Positions 1-4,439 are shown, counted from the stretch's first letter. The stretch is DNA of 6,331 nucleotides from Lachnoclostridium sp. UBA7122 (GCA_002493085.1 DKXQ01000026.1:1-6331), one strand, 5' to 3'. Numbers and translations are program-made. Notes: generated by a model from the letters alone, not told the origin.

Positions 1-26
1 TTATATGTATTCGTATTTGCTGTCAT
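1..26 (-). CDS. 5' end of an unidentified minus-strand gene, cut by the window edge
   Basis: An ATG lies at 26-24 on the minus strand and the frame stays open to the window edge, giving only eight residues (MTANTNTY). The start is supported by context: a near-consensus minus-strand promoter lies at 106-78, with about 45 bases of leader, and a short AGTAGG ribosome-binding match lies about nine bases upstream of the ATG. Another ATG upstream (34-32) runs into a stop after two codons. Too little is visible to name the product. Its position after tnpW suggests another element backbone gene. Confidence 0.35.
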
Positions 27-28
27 GT

Positions 29-50
29 GTTCATTCCTACTGTAATGAAC
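29..50 (-). promoter_or_regulatory. Inverted repeat around the ribosome binding site of the left-edge gene
   Basis: GTTCATT (29-35) and AATGAAC (44-50) are perfect 7-bp arms separated by eight bases. In the minus-strand transcript the AGTAGG ribosome-binding match sits in the loop, a few bases before the ATG at 26. It may be a small leader hairpin that affects translation, or an operator. This rests on sequence symmetry only. Confidence 0.35.
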
Positions 51-77
51 GCCCGACAAACAGTATGTGCTAACCCT

Positions 78-106
78 ATTATAGCGCATTTATCCCTGTC
101 TGTCAT
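78..106 (-). promoter_or_regulatory. Sigma-70-type promoter for the left-edge gene
   Basis: Reading the minus strand, ATGACA (106-101; five of six matches to TTGACA) is followed by exactly 17 bases and a perfect TATAAT (83-78). Transcription would begin near position 71 and run toward position 1. The -35 element overlaps the last codons of the tnpW-like gene, so the downstream gene appears to be transcribed independently of tnpW. Confidence 0.65.
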
Positions 107-290
107 TGGGTGGTTTAACGGTTTCCGATTTTATGAGCCGTATCATCTTGTCGCGGAGCCGTTCCGAGCCGCCGCAGGAGGTAGACACTTCATAGTAAGT
201 GCCGCCGATTTTGTAGCAGACGGTTTCCTCTGTCGGCTTTTTCTTTTGTGGTATAAATTCACTGTCCTTGATTTCCGGTTCCCAATCCAT
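90..290 (-). CDS. tnpW: TnpW-like transposon-encoded small protein
   Basis: The predicted product is 66 residues, starting MDWEPEIK. The core at about residues 22-51 (KIGGTYYEVSTSC, then a charged stretch ending DKMIRLI) matches what I recall of the TnpW family: a K-I-G-G/K-T-x-Y-x-V strand followed by a helix with D-K-hydrophobic-x-R-L-I. TnpW proteins occur on Tn4451-like mobilizable transposons and many clostridial elements. Their function is not established. The ATG at 290 is chosen because AAGGAAGGG lies just upstream (minus strand, about 297-305). A longer frame starting at 425 has no such site and covers palindromic non-coding DNA. No membrane segment is present. The gene points away from the TetR operon and marks the element backbone at the left of the window. 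Confidence 0.7.
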   Translation of the reverse strand: MDWEPEIKDSEFIPQKKKPTEETVCYKIGGTYYEVSTSCGGSERLRDKMIRLIKSETVKPPNDRQG

Positions 291-343
291 TCTTTTCCCT
301 TCCTTTCCATATTTGCTAAATGAGAAGTTTCGGAGCAAGCATA

Positions 344-363
344 GGAAAAGGGTACCCTTTTCC
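344..363. repeat. Perfect 20-bp palindrome between tnpW and the plus-strand cargo
   Basis: GGAAAAGGGTACCCTTTTCC is self-complementary over all 20 bases, centred at 353/354. It lies about 55 bases upstream of the tnpW start. It has no loop, so it resembles a dimer-binding operator more than a hairpin, although a cruciform or weak terminator-like stem is possible. It does not encode part of any gene I accept. Confidence 0.5.
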
Positions 364-365
364 GT

Positions 366-403
366 AAATCTGCCCGTCCGTCTATGGCTTGTCGGACAGA
401 TTT
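366..403. repeat. Imperfect hairpin with AAATCTG/CAGATTT arms
   Basis: AAATCTG (366-372) and CAGATTT (397-403) form perfect 7-bp arms. Inner CCG (374-376) and CGG (393-395) could extend the stem. It directly follows the 20-bp palindrome and precedes the TTGGGAA repeat, forming a run of symmetric sequences in the non-coding gap. Its role is unknown. Confidence 0.35.
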
Positions 404-409
404 TGCTTG

Positions 410-543
410 TTGGGAAGTTTCCCAAACCCTCTGATAAGTCCTCTCACTACCTACAACACCGCACAGGACGATTTTGACGAAGTTTTGAGAATAATTCTTC
501 AAAAAGTTTTCCTTACTTCTTAAATACGGGGAAGTTTGGGAAA
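410..543. repeat. Cluster of GGGAAGTTT-type repeats
   Basis: TTGGGAAGTTTCCCAA (410-425) has perfect 7-bp arms around a GT centre. GGGAAGTTT occurs at 412-420 and again at 529-537. TTTCCCAAAC (418-427) is the exact inverse of GTTTGGGAAA (534-543). The shorter core GAAGTTT also occurs at 324-330 and 479-485. The cluster covers most of the gap between the minus-strand tnpW and the plus-strand cargo. It could be a set of protein-binding sites, but no regular spacing is evident. Confidence 0.4.
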
Positions 544-710
544 TGCCAAATATAGATAAAAAAATTTTTGTGAAACGTAATAAGGATTCAGAATATGTCT
601 ATACAGTTCGATTAGTTCGCCAAAAAAAATCCAGATATCGCTATATCGTTTTTGGGAAAGGTGAAAATTGGGTGAAAGTTTCTGCAAAATTCTTGACAAT
701 ATTCAGATAG
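543..710 (+). CDS. Possible small basic protein, 55 residues, unknown
   Basis: An ATG-to-TAG frame of 55 residues begins MPNIDKKIFVKRNKDSEYVY. It is rich in Lys, Arg, Tyr and Val, with no Cys, membrane segment or recognisable motif. A GGGGAAG ribosome-binding match (528-534) lies eight bases before the ATG, which is acceptable spacing. Doubts are that its 3' end (693-710) coincides with the -35 and spacer of the TetR promoter, its start lies within a repeat copy, and I do not recognise the family. It could be a genuine short gene, the 5' remnant of a longer gene, or a chance frame. No function is proposed. Confidence 0.35.
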   Translation: MPNIDKKIFVKRNKDSEYVYTVRLVRQKKSRYRYIVFGKGENWVKVSAKFLTIFR

Positions 711-721
711 CAGTATAAAAT
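693..721 (+). promoter_or_regulatory. Promoter of the TetR-led operon
   Basis: A perfect TTGACA (693-698) is followed by 17 bases and TAAAAT (716-721; five of six matches to TATAAT). Transcription would start near 727-729, giving a leader of about 26 bases before the ATG at 754. The start point falls within the palindrome at 720-737, which fits repression by the first gene's product. Confidence 0.7.
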
Positions 722-737
722 TGAGCATATGCTTAAT
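720..737. promoter_or_regulatory. Probable TetR-family operator (18-bp imperfect palindrome)
   Basis: ATTGAGCATATGCTTAAT is symmetric about 728/729 apart from one mismatched pair; the central AGCATATGCT (724-733) is perfect. It overlaps the end of the -10 element and the predicted start point, and lies 16 bases upstream of the TetR start codon. TetR-family repressors commonly bind such palindromes in their own promoters, so autorepression is the straightforward inference. Binding has not been shown here. Confidence 0.65.
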
Positions 738-753
738 TTGCAGGAGGAAATTT

Positions 754-1323
754 ATGGATAAAGGAGACGAAAGAAAGAAACAATTCTTACAAGTTGCACT
801 AGATGTATTTATAGAAAAAGGCTACTACGGTACAAGTACCCGCGAAATTGCAAGAAGGGCTGGTGTCAGTTCTGGTTTATTATTTCACTATTTCAGCAAT
901 AAAGACAGTATTTATCTTGAGCTTGTAAAAGTTGGTGTTGAAGAAATGAAAATAGATACAGAAATAGCAATGGAAGCACCTTATGAATACCTTTTTCAAA
1001 CCATGAAAAAGGTATTTAAGCAGATAGAAAGCAATCCCTCATTTGGAAAGATGTTTGTGTTTATGGATAATGTGCAGCACACAGTAGTCAACGAAAAGGA
1101 CATAACATCACTTTTAGAATCAGCAGATATTTGTAAGCAATGGATTCCTATCATTTTAGAAGGGCAACAACGTGGCGAGTTTCGTGAGGGAAATCCCCAT
1201 TCACTATGTGTTGCCGTTTTTGGTGCCATACAGGGAATTGCACAGGAAAAAGTCAGAATCCCTAGTACACCATTGCCAAAGACAGATTGGCTTATGGATA
1301 TGATAGTTAATCGTACTAAATAG
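754..1323 (+). CDS. TetR/AcrR-family transcriptional regulator
   Basis: The product is 189 residues, a normal TetR-family length. The N-terminal DNA-binding domain is clear: helix 1 at about 7-23, then the helix-turn-helix at about 28-48 (STREIARRAGVSSGLLFHYF), followed by the typical NKDSIYLEL start of helix 4. Residues 55-189 are helical and divergent, as expected for the ligand-binding and dimerisation domain, so the inducer cannot be predicted. The ATG at 754 is chosen because CAGGAGG lies seven bases upstream (741-747); an in-frame TTG at 721 would add 11 residues containing the operator. It is the first gene of a presumed four-gene operon and probably represses it through the palindrome at 720-737. 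Confidence 0.92.
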   Translation: MDKGDERKKQFLQVALDVFIEKGYYGTSTREIARRAGVSSGLLFHYFSNKDSIYLELVKVGVEEMKIDTEIAMEAPYEYLFQTMKKVFKQIESNPSFGKMFVFMDNVQHTVVNEKDITSLLESADICKQWIPIILEGQQRGEFREGNPHSLCVAVFGAIQGIAQEKVRIPSTPLPKTDWLMDMIVNRTK

Positions 1324-1392
1324 CAAAATACATTTATTTTTAGGGGTTAGAAAACTGAAAGTATTATGGAAAGGTAAAGAAAAACAGATACT

Positions 1393-2424
1393 ATGAAAGC
1401 AAAAAGTTATGATGACTTATTCGATAAATATATTCGGACAAAAAAGATTTGTGAAAGTGTTGTGCTAATTAAAAAAGGAACAGGAGAAACTATATTTTCA
1501 AAGGCTTACGGCGGAAAAACTATAGATAGTCCAATAGTAGCTGCAAGCATAACAAAAATGTTTACTGCTGCATGTATTTTTACGCTCATTCAACAAGGTT
1601 ATATAACACTAAATGATAGTCTGTTAGATTTCTACGAACCTGCTTATCTAAAGGGATTGCATATTTATAAAGATAAAGATTATTCTTGTGAATTGAAAAT
1701 ATCCGATTTACTCTATCAGACAAGTGGATTGGCAGATATATATGATGAGGGGAAAAATAGTATAAAAAAGCAAGCTATAATATCCGACGCATTTATTAGC
1801 TTTGAAAAAAATATTGCTTTAACAAAAGAGAAAGAAGCCCATTTCCCGCCTAATTACAAAGCTAATGCCCATTATGCGGATATTAACTATAATATACTGG
1901 GTGATATTATTGAAAAAATTACAAAACAGCCGCTAGAAAAGGTGTTTGATAAATACATATTTTCAAAAATAAATATGACTAAAACTTATTTGCCTGTTTC
2001 GGAAAAAGAATACATACCTATGGTTTACTATGGGGATAAGCAGCTATATAGACCGCAATTCATAATGTGCAGCAAAGCAAGTGGAGGTTGTATTACAACT
2101 ACAAAAGACCTAATGATATTTATACAGGCTTTTTTCCGTGGTGAACTATTTGACAAAAAAATGCTTGATTCAAAACCGTATAGAAAATTACAACTATCTA
2201 TGTTTCCTCTTTATTATGGAAGCGGCTATATGAGAATAAAAATGGGGGGATTTTCTACTTCCTTTTTGGGACAAGGTAATTTGATAGGTCATAGCGGTTC
2301 AACAGGTTCATTTGCATTTTACTATCCAAACAAAGAGCTATTCTTTGTTGGAGATTTTAATCAAATGAAATATCCTTCATTGCCTATAAGGTTTGTAATG
2401 CAGCTTGCTATGTTTGCACCGTAA
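1393..2424 (+). CDS. Serine hydrolase, beta-lactamase (class C/PBP) fold, cytosolic
   Basis: The product is 343 residues. The fold is recognised from three active-site motifs in order: SITK at 52-55 (the SxxK motif with nucleophile Ser52), YAD at 161-163 followed by INYNILGDIIEKI (the YxN region, here with Asp instead of Asn), and HSG at 300-302 followed by STGSFAFYYP (the K/HTG-like motif). Family members include class C beta-lactamases, DD-peptidases and esterases. No signal peptide or lipobox is visible, so it probably acts in the cytosol, which argues against antibiotic resistance or wall remodelling. The substrate is unknown. It follows the TetR gene by 69 bases with no terminator between. 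The nearest ribosome-binding match (AAAGGT at about 1370-1374) is unusually far from the ATG, so initiation may be weak or the start uncertain. Confidence 0.85.
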   Translation: MKAKSYDDLFDKYIRTKKICESVVLIKKGTGETIFSKAYGGKTIDSPIVAASITKMFTAACIFTLIQQGYITLNDSLLDFYEPAYLKGLHIYKDKDYSCELKISDLLYQTSGLADIYDEGKNSIKKQAIISDAFISFEKNIALTKEKEAHFPPNYKANAHYADINYNILGDIIEKITKQPLEKVFDKYIFSKINMTKTYLPVSEKEYIPMVYYGDKQLYRPQFIMCSKASGGCITTTKDLMIFIQAFFRGELFDKKMLDSKPYRKLQLSMFPLYYGSGYMRIKMGGFSTSFLGQGNLIGHSGSTGSFAFYYPNKELFFVGDFNQMKYPSLPIRFVMQLAMFAP

Positions 2425-2445
2425 GAAATAATGAGGTGGTAAAAA

Positions 2446-2631
2446 ATGAATATAACAGAATGGGTACGTTGTCCTGTTTGCGGAAATAAGACAAGGTTAC
2501 AGATACGAGCAGACACAGAACTTAAAAACTTTCCTCTCTACTGCCCGAAGTGTAAACAGGAAAGTTTGATTAACGCAAAGGATTTACAGGTAACAGTGAT
2601 TAAAGAGATTGAAACGAAAAAGCAGAGTTGA
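2446..2631 (+). CDS. Cysteine-rich KTR domain protein (zinc ribbon)
   Basis: The product is 61 residues. It carries CPVCGNKTR at residues 9-17, containing the K-T-R tripeptide that names the family, and a second knuckle CPKCK at 33-37; the four cysteines suit one bound zinc ion. I recognise this as the Cys_rich_KTR family, common on mobile elements of gut Firmicutes, with no established biochemical role. GAGGTGG lies six bases before the ATG (2433-2439). The gene begins 21 bases after the hydrolase stop, so it is almost certainly co-transcribed. A zinc ribbon of this size may bind nucleic acid or a protein partner; which one cannot be read from the sequence. Confidence 0.9.
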   Translation: MNITEWVRCPVCGNKTRLQIRADTELKNFPLYCPKCKQESLINAKDLQVTVIKEIETKKQS

Positions 2632-2669
2632 TTAACGGAGTGACAAATTGGGATTTGCAGAGGTATGTA

Positions 2670-3089
2670 ATGATGTTAGAATGGATTAGAAAATTTGATT
2701 TAAAGAAAGCTGGAATATGTAGTGTTATTAGTGGTGGAATAGGTATAATAGTGCATATTTTGGTTATTGCAAATATTATTCCTTATTTATGGGTAAATGG
2801 CGGGAGAACCGAGACATTTGCAGCAGCACAGCAAATGTCAACGAGTTCTATCGTAATACTTCTTGTTAATATTTTGATTACTTTAATTGCAAGCCGAATT
2901 ATTCCCGTTAGATTAAATAAGTTTTGGGGGATATTACTTTCTGCATTTTTGATTATTACATTACCCGTAACATTAGTGGGAGTTATTCAACAGTTTTTAG
3001 GCACAACATTTGAAAAGTGTGTTACTGGAATAGTAACAATAATTGGTTTTTGTGCAGATACAAGAATTGCGTTTGAGAAACGATGGTAA
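2670..3089 (+). CDS. Small multi-pass membrane protein, unknown function
   Basis: With the ATG at 2670 the product is 139 residues. Hydrophobic segments at about 14-40, 59-80, 85-108 and 115-131 suggest three or four membrane passes; the fourth is weaker. A short polar loop (NGGRTETFAAAQQ, about 43-55) separates the first two. The C-terminus is charged (TRIAFEKRW). AGAGG (2659-2663) lies six bases upstream of this ATG, whereas the longer frame from TTG at 2628 overlaps the KTR stop and lacks a site. A second ATG follows immediately at 2673. It is the last gene of the TetR-led operon, 38 bases after the KTR gene, and is followed by a terminator. I do not recognise a characterised family. No transport or enzymatic motif is visible. 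Confidence 0.75.
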   Translation: MMLEWIRKFDLKKAGICSVISGGIGIIVHILVIANIIPYLWVNGGRTETFAAAQQMSTSSIVILLVNILITLIASRIIPVRLNKFWGILLSAFLIITLPVTLVGVIQQFLGTTFEKCVTGIVTIIGFCADTRIAFEKRW

Positions 3090-3153
3090 GAAGATACACA
3101 TTAGAAATTTGTTGAGAAAAAATATATCATTAAAGAGCCAGACGCACAGACGC

Positions 3154-3200
3154 AGAGCCGACAGACTTGTGAGAAATCACAGTTTGTCGGCTCTCTTTTT
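3154..3200 (+). terminator. Intrinsic terminator of the TetR-led operon
   Basis: AGAGCCGACA (3154-3163) pairs perfectly with TGTCGGCTCT (3185-3194). The inner stem continues through ACT/AGT and GTGA/TCAC to a GAAA loop, and a T-rich tract (3196-3200) follows. It is 65 bases past the membrane-protein stop and closes the unit. There is no equivalent T tract in the opposite orientation. Confidence 0.9.
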
Positions 3201-3263
3201 GTTCAGGAAAGTTATTTCTATAAAATCAGCAGATTGTATATACAACTAACAAAGGGAATTGCA

Positions 3264-3377
3264 ATGAAATGCAAAGTATGTCAGCAACAAAATCGGATAG
3301 ACGTTGATCTGTCAAAAAAAGCCGAGCCATTAACAAGGACTATTGCGCCTATAGATATGAATACACACATCATGTAG
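3264..3377 (+). CDS. Doubtful CxxC micro-ORF, 37 residues
   Basis: An ATG-to-TAG frame begins MKCKVCQQQNRIDVDLSKKA, with one CxxC pair at residues 3-6. AAAGGGA (3251-3257) lies six bases upstream, a plausible ribosome binding site. One CxxC knuckle is half a zinc ribbon, so this could be the 5' remnant of a larger zinc-binding protein whose remainder was lost, or a chance frame. The rest of the peptide has no recognisable motif. Confidence 0.25.
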   Translation: MKCKVCQQQNRIDVDLSKKAEPLTRTIAPIDMNTHIM

Positions 3378-3447
3378 TATGTCTTATTAACTCATATTAC
3401 CTAAGAACTTATGCGGATATATTCTGCAAGGGTTTTTGTTGTAATAG

Positions 3448-3471
3448 CCCCCTACTGGGAAGAAAGGGGGG
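3448..3471 (+). promoter_or_regulatory. Hairpin masking the ribosome binding site of the sigma-like gene
   Basis: CCCCCT (3448-3453) pairs perfectly with AGGGGG (3465-3470) across an 11-base loop. The right arm is part of the ribosome binding site GGGGGGTGAG (3466-3475), which lies five bases before the ATG at 3481. Six mostly GC pairs could hold the site closed, so translation of the sigma-like factor and of its overlapping partner may depend on melting, an upstream ribosome or a trans factor. Confidence 0.5.
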
Positions 3472-3480
3472 TGAGAGAAA

Positions 3481-3921
3481 ATGAGATATTCTGAACAGTT
3501 CATGGAACATATCGAATATGCGTTCAATGCGTTCTGCAAGATTGTCCTGCGCCATGAAGCAATCAACGCATGGCGGGATTTGAAGCGGAAAGAAGAACGG
3601 GAAATATCTCTTGACTACCTAATGTCGGAAAGATATTTTGAACCGTCTGCTATAGACAGCTACTTTGAAAAGCAGGACAAACCGACCATATTTCTTGTGT
3701 TGGGAAAGGAAGTTATCGTTGATGACGAACGGTTGGCAACGGCATTATCAAGATTGCCGAAGTTAAGACGAGAAGTTTTGTTGCTTTATTACTTTGTCGG
3801 CTATCGTGATGAAGCAATCGGCAGACTGTACGGGCGTTGCAGAAGTACAATAAACAGTCGGAGAAATGTTGCACTGAAACAGTTGCGGAAAGAATGGGAG
3901 AGATTGGAACATGAGGAATAA
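3481..3921 (+). CDS. Sigma-70-like factor, Tn916 Orf7 type
   Basis: The product is 146 residues. Residues 84-142 resemble sigma region 4: LATALSRLPKLRREVLLLYY, then a helix-turn-helix at about 109-136 (RDEAIGRLYGRCRSTINSRR) that would contact a -35 element. Residues 11-47 (YAFNAFCKIV onward, ending ISLDYL) look like a reduced region 2. Such short sigma-like proteins are standard in Tn916/Tn1549-type elements, where Orf7 helps control element gene expression. The ATG at 3481 follows a very strong GGGGGGTGAG site. The stop overlaps the next gene by 11 bases, indicating translational coupling. No clear promoter is visible upstream, and the leader hairpin may regulate translation. The assignment rests on family resemblance and on the gene pair. 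Confidence 0.88.
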   Translation: MRYSEQFMEHIEYAFNAFCKIVLRHEAINAWRDLKRKEEREISLDYLMSERYFEPSAIDSYFEKQDKPTIFLVLGKEVIVDDERLATALSRLPKLRREVLLLYYFVGYRDEAIGRLYGRCRSTINSRRNVALKQLRKEWERLEHEE

Positions 3922-4114
3922 AAAGCTGATAACTTTTGAGGTAATCCAAAAAGTTGTTGCCGGAGAGCCGCAAGCAGTAGACGCAGTATTGCGGCATTAC
4001 ACTGCTCACATCAAATACCTATCTATGTATAAGGGACATATCAATGACGATACACAGGACAGATTAAAGGCGAAGCTGGTTGAAGCCATATTGAAATTCC
4101 GCTTCGACCGATAG
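3911..4114 (+). CDS. Small helix-turn-helix protein, Tn916 Orf8 type
   Basis: The product is 67 residues. It opens with LITFEVIQKVVAGEPQAVDAVLRHYTAHIKYLS (shown here as LITFEVIQKVVAG at 6-18, EPQAVDAVLRHY at 19-30, then AHIKYLS at 32-38), the pattern of the HTH_16 family: a helix, an A-x-G-x-P/D-x-A turn and a helix ending in H-Y. These proteins lie directly after the Orf7-like sigma gene in conjugative elements of Firmicutes. The ATG at 3911 lies inside the last codons of the sigma gene, with GGGAGAG (3897-3903) as its ribosome binding site. In related elements excisionase and integrase genes follow; here two hairpins and then an unrelated nuclease follow. Confidence 0.85.
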   Translation: MRNKKLITFEVIQKVVAGEPQAVDAVLRHYTAHIKYLSMYKGHINDDTQDRLKAKLVEAILKFRFDR

Positions 4115-4120
4115 GAAGTA

Positions 4121-4190
4121 GCAAAGACAGCAAAAGCTGTCAAGGGTAAACTTCGCGCTTCGCGCCCTTGACAGCTTTTCCCGCCTTTGC
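4121..4190 (+). terminator. Long hairpin after the sigma/HTH pair, possible terminator
   Basis: AAAAGCTGTCAAGGG (4132-4146) pairs perfectly over 15 bp with CCCTTGACAGCTTTT (4165-4179). The 18-base loop itself contains CGCG (4154-4157) and CGCG (4161-4164). GCAAAG (4121-4126) and CTTTGC (4185-4190) form a further outer 6-bp stem. The right arm ends in TTTT, a short tract for termination; the opposite strand also reads TTTT after its stem, so it could work in both directions. The length and the structured loop go beyond an ordinary terminator. Confidence 0.65.
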
Positions 4191-4204
4191 TTGTGGGTAG
4201 TCAA

Positions 4205-4236
4205 GAGGGCGAAATCAGCAGACTGCTTTCGCCCTC
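4205..4236. terminator. Second GC-rich hairpin, possible terminator
   Basis: GAGGGCGAAA (4205-4214) pairs perfectly with TTTCGCCCTC (4227-4236), and GCA/TGC (4218-4220/4224-4226) closes a small inner stem. It is followed by AATTTATT rather than a T run, so termination strength is uncertain. With the hairpin at 4121-4190 it forms a tandem pair insulating the sigma/HTH unit from the nuclease gene. Confidence 0.5.
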
Positions 4237-4401
4237 AATTTATTATGGGGATTGTTACGCAGTAGGAGGTTTTTTATCCTTGATTTATGCGGCTTTGCGG
4301 ACGTTGGAATGACGGGGCAAGGGTTTTATGTGTCTGCTCTAAAAAATGGCGTTTCATTGCGTAACATATATATTTCTTTTGCGTTTATACATTTTAGTTG
4401 C
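4237..4401. other. Non-coding gap before the nuclease gene
   Basis: Together with the two hairpins, this makes about 325 bases without an accepted gene between 4115 and 4439. It contains an isolated AGGAGGT (4264-4270) with no well-placed start codon, and a 9-bp inverted repeat TGTTACGCA (4253-4261) / TGCGTAACA (4358-4366) enclosing 96 bases. The composition changes here from mixed to strongly AT-rich. Where excisionase and integrase genes would be expected, neither is present on either strand. Confidence 0.45.
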
Positions 4402-4407
4402 TATAAT
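4399..4407 (+). promoter_or_regulatory. Extended -10 promoter of the nuclease gene
   Basis: TGCTATAAT combines a TG extension with a perfect TATAAT (4402-4407). At 17-bp spacing the -35 position reads TTGCGT (4379-4384), only the TTG matching consensus, which is acceptable for an extended -10 promoter. Transcription would begin near 4413-4415, leaving a leader of about 26 bases that holds the ribosome binding site. No symmetric operator is evident. Confidence 0.65.
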
Positions 4408-4439
4408 ATTTATGAAAAGGTGCTTGGAGGAAATAATTT

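Larger units (their letters stand above)
3201..3480. other. Mostly non-coding gap between operons
   Basis: This stretch, together with 3090-3153, separates the TetR operon from the sigma-like gene. It holds a 12-bp perfect palindrome TTGTATATACAA (3234-3245), preceded by a weak promoter-like TAAAAT (3221-3226), a doubtful micro-ORF at 3264-3377, and the ribosome-binding-site hairpin at 3448-3471. I see no convincing promoter for the sigma-like gene, no tRNA and no further protein gene on either strand. Confidence 0.5.

Noticed and set aside
27..323. Plus-strand frame opposite tnpW
   Set aside because: It is the complementary shadow of the tnpW-like gene, without a ribosome binding site.
143..502. 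Long minus-strand frames covering 90-425 and 143-502
   Set aside because: Only the 90-290 part of one frame resembles a known family; the rest translates palindromic intergenic DNA and has no start signals.
721..753. Upstream TTG start for the TetR gene, adding 11 residues
   Set aside because: It lacks a ribosome binding site and lies on the promoter and operator; the ATG at 754 has CAGGAGG at ideal spacing.
2628..2669. TTG start for the membrane protein overlapping the KTR stop
   Set aside because: No ribosome binding site before it; the ATG at 2670 has AGAGG six bases upstream and gives a normal membrane-protein N-terminus.
3713..4009. Minus-strand frame across the sigma/HTH junction
   Set aside because: It is a shadow of two well-supported overlapping genes.
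3223..4222. 11-bp direct repeat AAATCAGCAGA at 3223-3233 and 4212-4222
   Set aside because: A repeat of this length is expected by chance in a window of this size, and the contexts differ.
4287..4364. 25-codon frame after the AGGAGGT at 4264-4270
   Set aside because: The ribosome binding site is about 16 bases from the ATG, too far, and the peptide has no recognisable features.
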